DNA from: Flavobacteriales bacterium
Lineage (GTDB): Bacteria > Bacteroidota > Bacteroidia > Flavobacteriales_F > PHOS-HE28
Assembly: GCA_016715995.1 (NCBI GenBank)
Contig: JADJXF010000030.1
Span: 1-25,345, forward strand
Direction of reading: 5' to 3'
DNA length: 25,345 nt
Numbering within the stretch: position 1 is the stretch's first letter; every line of letters starts with the position of its first letter. The translations under genes and the position numbers were made by a program. The notes under the pieces are model-generated. The model was not told the origin of the DNA and ran no database searches. It saw only the letters and a list, made by a program, of their open reading frames with translations. Below, one piece after another: positions 23,157 to 25,345 of the stretch.

Positions 23157-24348
23157 CTATTGAATTCTTGCGATCGTTCCTCGCTGCTGTTCTTCAAAGG
23201 TGGAAAGCAGGTGATACGCGCCCTTGAGCACGACAGGGCCGGTGATCAGCGCTGACGGCGGATCACGCGCAGCTCCATCATGCTATACTCCTCCGCCCCA
23301 GTGCTGACAGGCACCATGGAATAGCTGCCATCCGCGTTCGCGGTGAACACGGCCTGACCGTTGCCCGTGCGCACCACGGCATCCTTGGGTATGCACCAAA
23401 CGGTGTCCGTGCGGATCTCCAGTGTGGCGCTCATGGCCATTCCGGCACTAGGTCACGGTGCGTCCTGGTGAAGTGGCAGTGCACGATGGTGCTGCGGTCC
23501 GCATCGAGGCTGCGCCCCACGAGATCGCCTCCGCCTTGTACTCGTCGTCGGGATGAGCCGTCGGGCGCGCGTGCACCTCCTGGCCGATCCGCACGTTGGG
23601 CAGGTCCTTCTCGAAGACCGTCAGGGCGAGGTGGATGTCCTAGGGTCCACGAGTTCGAAGAGCGCATCCATGGGCTACGTACCGCCCGATGTTGACGTTC
23701 ACCTTCGCCACCCAACCGTGGATGGGCGAGCGAAGCGCCACGCTGCGTGAGATGGTCTCGGCACTCAGCGATGCAGGGTCCAAACCAATCAACCGGAGCT
23801 GTTCCGCCAGAGCGCGGTCACCTTCTGCGTGTTCAACTCAGACGCTGCTGCGAAGCACCTTGTCGCTGCTCGTCTTCGACGCGTTCAGGGCCCTCTGGCG
23901 CTCGAAATCCTGCGCGAGCATCTCCACTTTGCCTTCGGCGTTCGGTACTCCTGTTGCAGCTGTATGAACCGTGGATCATCCATGATCCGAGCGTCTGCCC
24001 TTTCTGGATCTCCATGCCGGGCAGCAGGTCCGTGGAGCGCAGATAACCACCGAGCGGCGCACTGATGCTGACCCGGTTCTGCGGGGGAACATCGACGACC
24101 CCCTGCACCGGCATGAGTACGCCTAGCGATCGCCGCTCCGCCTTGCCACTGACAATACCCGCGTTCTCAAGTTGTTCAGCGCTGAGGGTGACAGTTGTGG
24201 CGGATGCTTCCAGGGTAGGAGCATCGGCAGGTGGTTCGGTTGTGGAACACGACGCGAACACCACCAGAATGGTGATGATGCCGATCAATGGCACGCGTAG
24301 CGCCGACCCACAGGGCCGATTCGTTGACATTGAAATGAAATGACGCAT
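23157..24348 (-). pseudogene. RND efflux periplasmic adaptor (CusB/HlyD type), frame broken
   Basis: Starts at ATG 24348 or 24330 with a lipoprotein-like signal (LIGIITILVVFASC, likely lipidated Cys). It continues TVTLSAEQLENAGIVSGKAERR, VQGVVDVPPQNRVSISAPLGGYLRS, LLPGMEIQKGQTL. After frame changes come MDDPRFIQLQQEYRT, KVEMLAQDFERQRALNASKTSSDK, SPIHGWVAKVNVNIGRYVA, LALTVFEKDLPNVRIGQEVHARP, then MAMSATLEIRTDTVWCIPKDAVVR and ITGPVVLKGAYHLLS. The total span of 1,192 bp equals about 397 residues, normal for the Bacteroidota CusB-type adaptor. It links an RND pump to the outer-membrane channel for metal export. Six or more indels are needed to explain the frames. Confidence 0.75.
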
Positions 24349-24361
24349 GTTCTGCGAGAGG

Positions 24362-25345
24362 TTAGAATTCGTTGAAGGCGTTGAGTTCGAAAGCAGCGCG
24401 GCCCAAGGCACGCAGCGCATCGAGGTATTCCATGGAAAGACTGATGGACTGCCCGGTGAGCAGGCTCCATTCCAACCGATCGAGGTTGGCCGCTGCGGTA
24501 CGCTTCTTCCGCCGATCTGGGAGTTGTTCGGCCTCCTGCGCGGCCCTTGCTCAAGGGATTCCACCTGGACAATTGCGCAGTGTAGCGTTGCTGCGCTTGT
24601 TGCAGTGGGTACGGATCTCCTGCGTCAGCGCTGCCGTCTCGTTGCTGGCGCGTTCGGTACCGAGGCGAGGCCTTGTTGCGTGCGCTCTGTGCACCGAAGA
24701 ACAGCGGCAAACCGATGCCGGCCCGCACCATATTGAAGCGCTCGTTTCGCCCATAAATCACCGAACCATCAGGACAGAGGGCGATTGGTGAGAGTGTCAT
24801 GGATGGAAACGCAGTGGGAATTTCCGGGCAGCAGCGTGGAGCGTTCCATCCGCCAGCGTGCATCCGCTGCGGCCTCCTGTTCATTGGCCGATCGCACGAT
24901 GGGATGCTGCAGCACCGTGCTTTCACCGGGCAGTACCGGTACCGTCTGTTTCATCGGAATTGGAGCGATCGACCAGTTGCCGGTGCTGTTCGTCAATTGC
25001 GAAAGGCGTGCGGGCCTGTTGCAATTCGGCACTGGTCTGTTGCACACGGGCGCATCAGCATGGCTTGGTGCGGGCCGTGGCGCGTTCGCAGAACGTTGCT
25101 CGACCCCGTGTCAGCGCTGTTCCTCACCGGAAACGGCCAACGTGTAGATGCTGTCGGCTTCTTGCAGAAGACGTACTTGCTCCCTGAGGATCGAAAACCT
25201 CGTGATAGGTCTGTTCACTTGCACCCGCACTTGGCGTTGGCGCATCGCCTGTTCCCAACGCACCGGCCGCGTTGTGCTTCAGCATCCTCCTGGTTGCGCA
25301 CACACCGTGGGGAAGGCGAGGCTCTGCGTCACGCTGATGCGATCG
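24362..25345 (-). pseudogene. TolC/CusC-type outer-membrane channel domain, frame broken, 5' partial
   Basis: Fragments in order from the window end: RISVTQSLAFPTV, EQVRLLQEADSIYT, PVLPGESTVLQHPIVRSANE, AAADARWRMERSTLLPEIPTAFP, RFNMVRAGIGLPLFFGAQSARNK, ERASNETAALTQEIRTH, LSRWNPLSKGRA and finally EYLDALRALGRAAFELNAFNEF with TAA at 24362-24364. This is the second half and more of an outer-membrane efflux protein. In Bacteroidota such a domain is often fused to the C-terminus of a CusA/CzcA pump; the start lies outside the window, so fusion or a separate channel cannot be told. It ends 14 bp before the adaptor start. The frame changes many times although residues between breaks are conserved. 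Confidence 0.7.

Noticed and set aside
20697..25345. Programmed ribosomal frameshifting or recoding
   Set aside because: The breaks are many, in both directions, in unrelated genes on both strands and without slippery-site plus structure patterns.

Overview
The window looks like a GC-rich member of the Bacteroidota, most likely Flavobacteriales-like. Supporting signs are a type IX secretion (Por) C-terminal sorting domain, an SprB-type repeat surface protein, a Bacteroidota-style ECF sigma factor, a tgt/LptF-G permease pair, and promoter elements of the TAnnTTTG/TAnnTTCG kind in place of a TATAAT box. No rRNA, tRNA, CRISPR array, integrase or transposase was seen.

Layout. 1-3053: two surface-protein genes, the end of a T9SS cargo gene and an 894-residue protein ending in two dockerin-like repeats. 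3061-15348: a compact, intact housekeeping block with valS (-), rnhB, an ABC ATPase, a conserved hypothetical, a NUDIX hydrolase (-), a small SRPBCC-like protein, an MsbA-type ABC exporter, rsmG (-), an ECF sigma factor and a GT2 glycosyltransferase (both -), tgt and an LptF/LptG permease. Convergent genes here share bases at their ends.

15374-20684: an arsenic island on the plus strand. It has a twin-palindrome operator, arsR, arsM (arsenite methyltransferase), a wrecked arsC-like arsenate reductase, acr3 (arsenite efflux), a TauE/SafE (TSUP) permease and an MFS permease fused to a C-terminal rhodanese. This combines sensing, methylation and export of As(III) with a sulfur-flavoured pair of transporters whose substrate is unknown. 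A C16 tract and GC-rich hairpins lie between the arsC remnant and acr3.

20697-25345: genes whose reading frames are broken by many small indels although the protein sequence between the breaks stays well conserved. They are a DUF6624 protein, an exported acetolactate-decarboxylase-like protein and, on the minus strand, a TolC-type domain, a CusB/HlyD adaptor and a haem-binding-domain protein from a heavy-metal RND efflux operon. Only a DinB-family gene (22190-22675) is intact. The pattern fits either local consensus errors or very recent decay; the sequence alone cannot decide.

Four intergenic spaces carry degenerate repeats with a 7-bp period. In at least two, the heptads sit directly upstream of a putative -7 promoter element.
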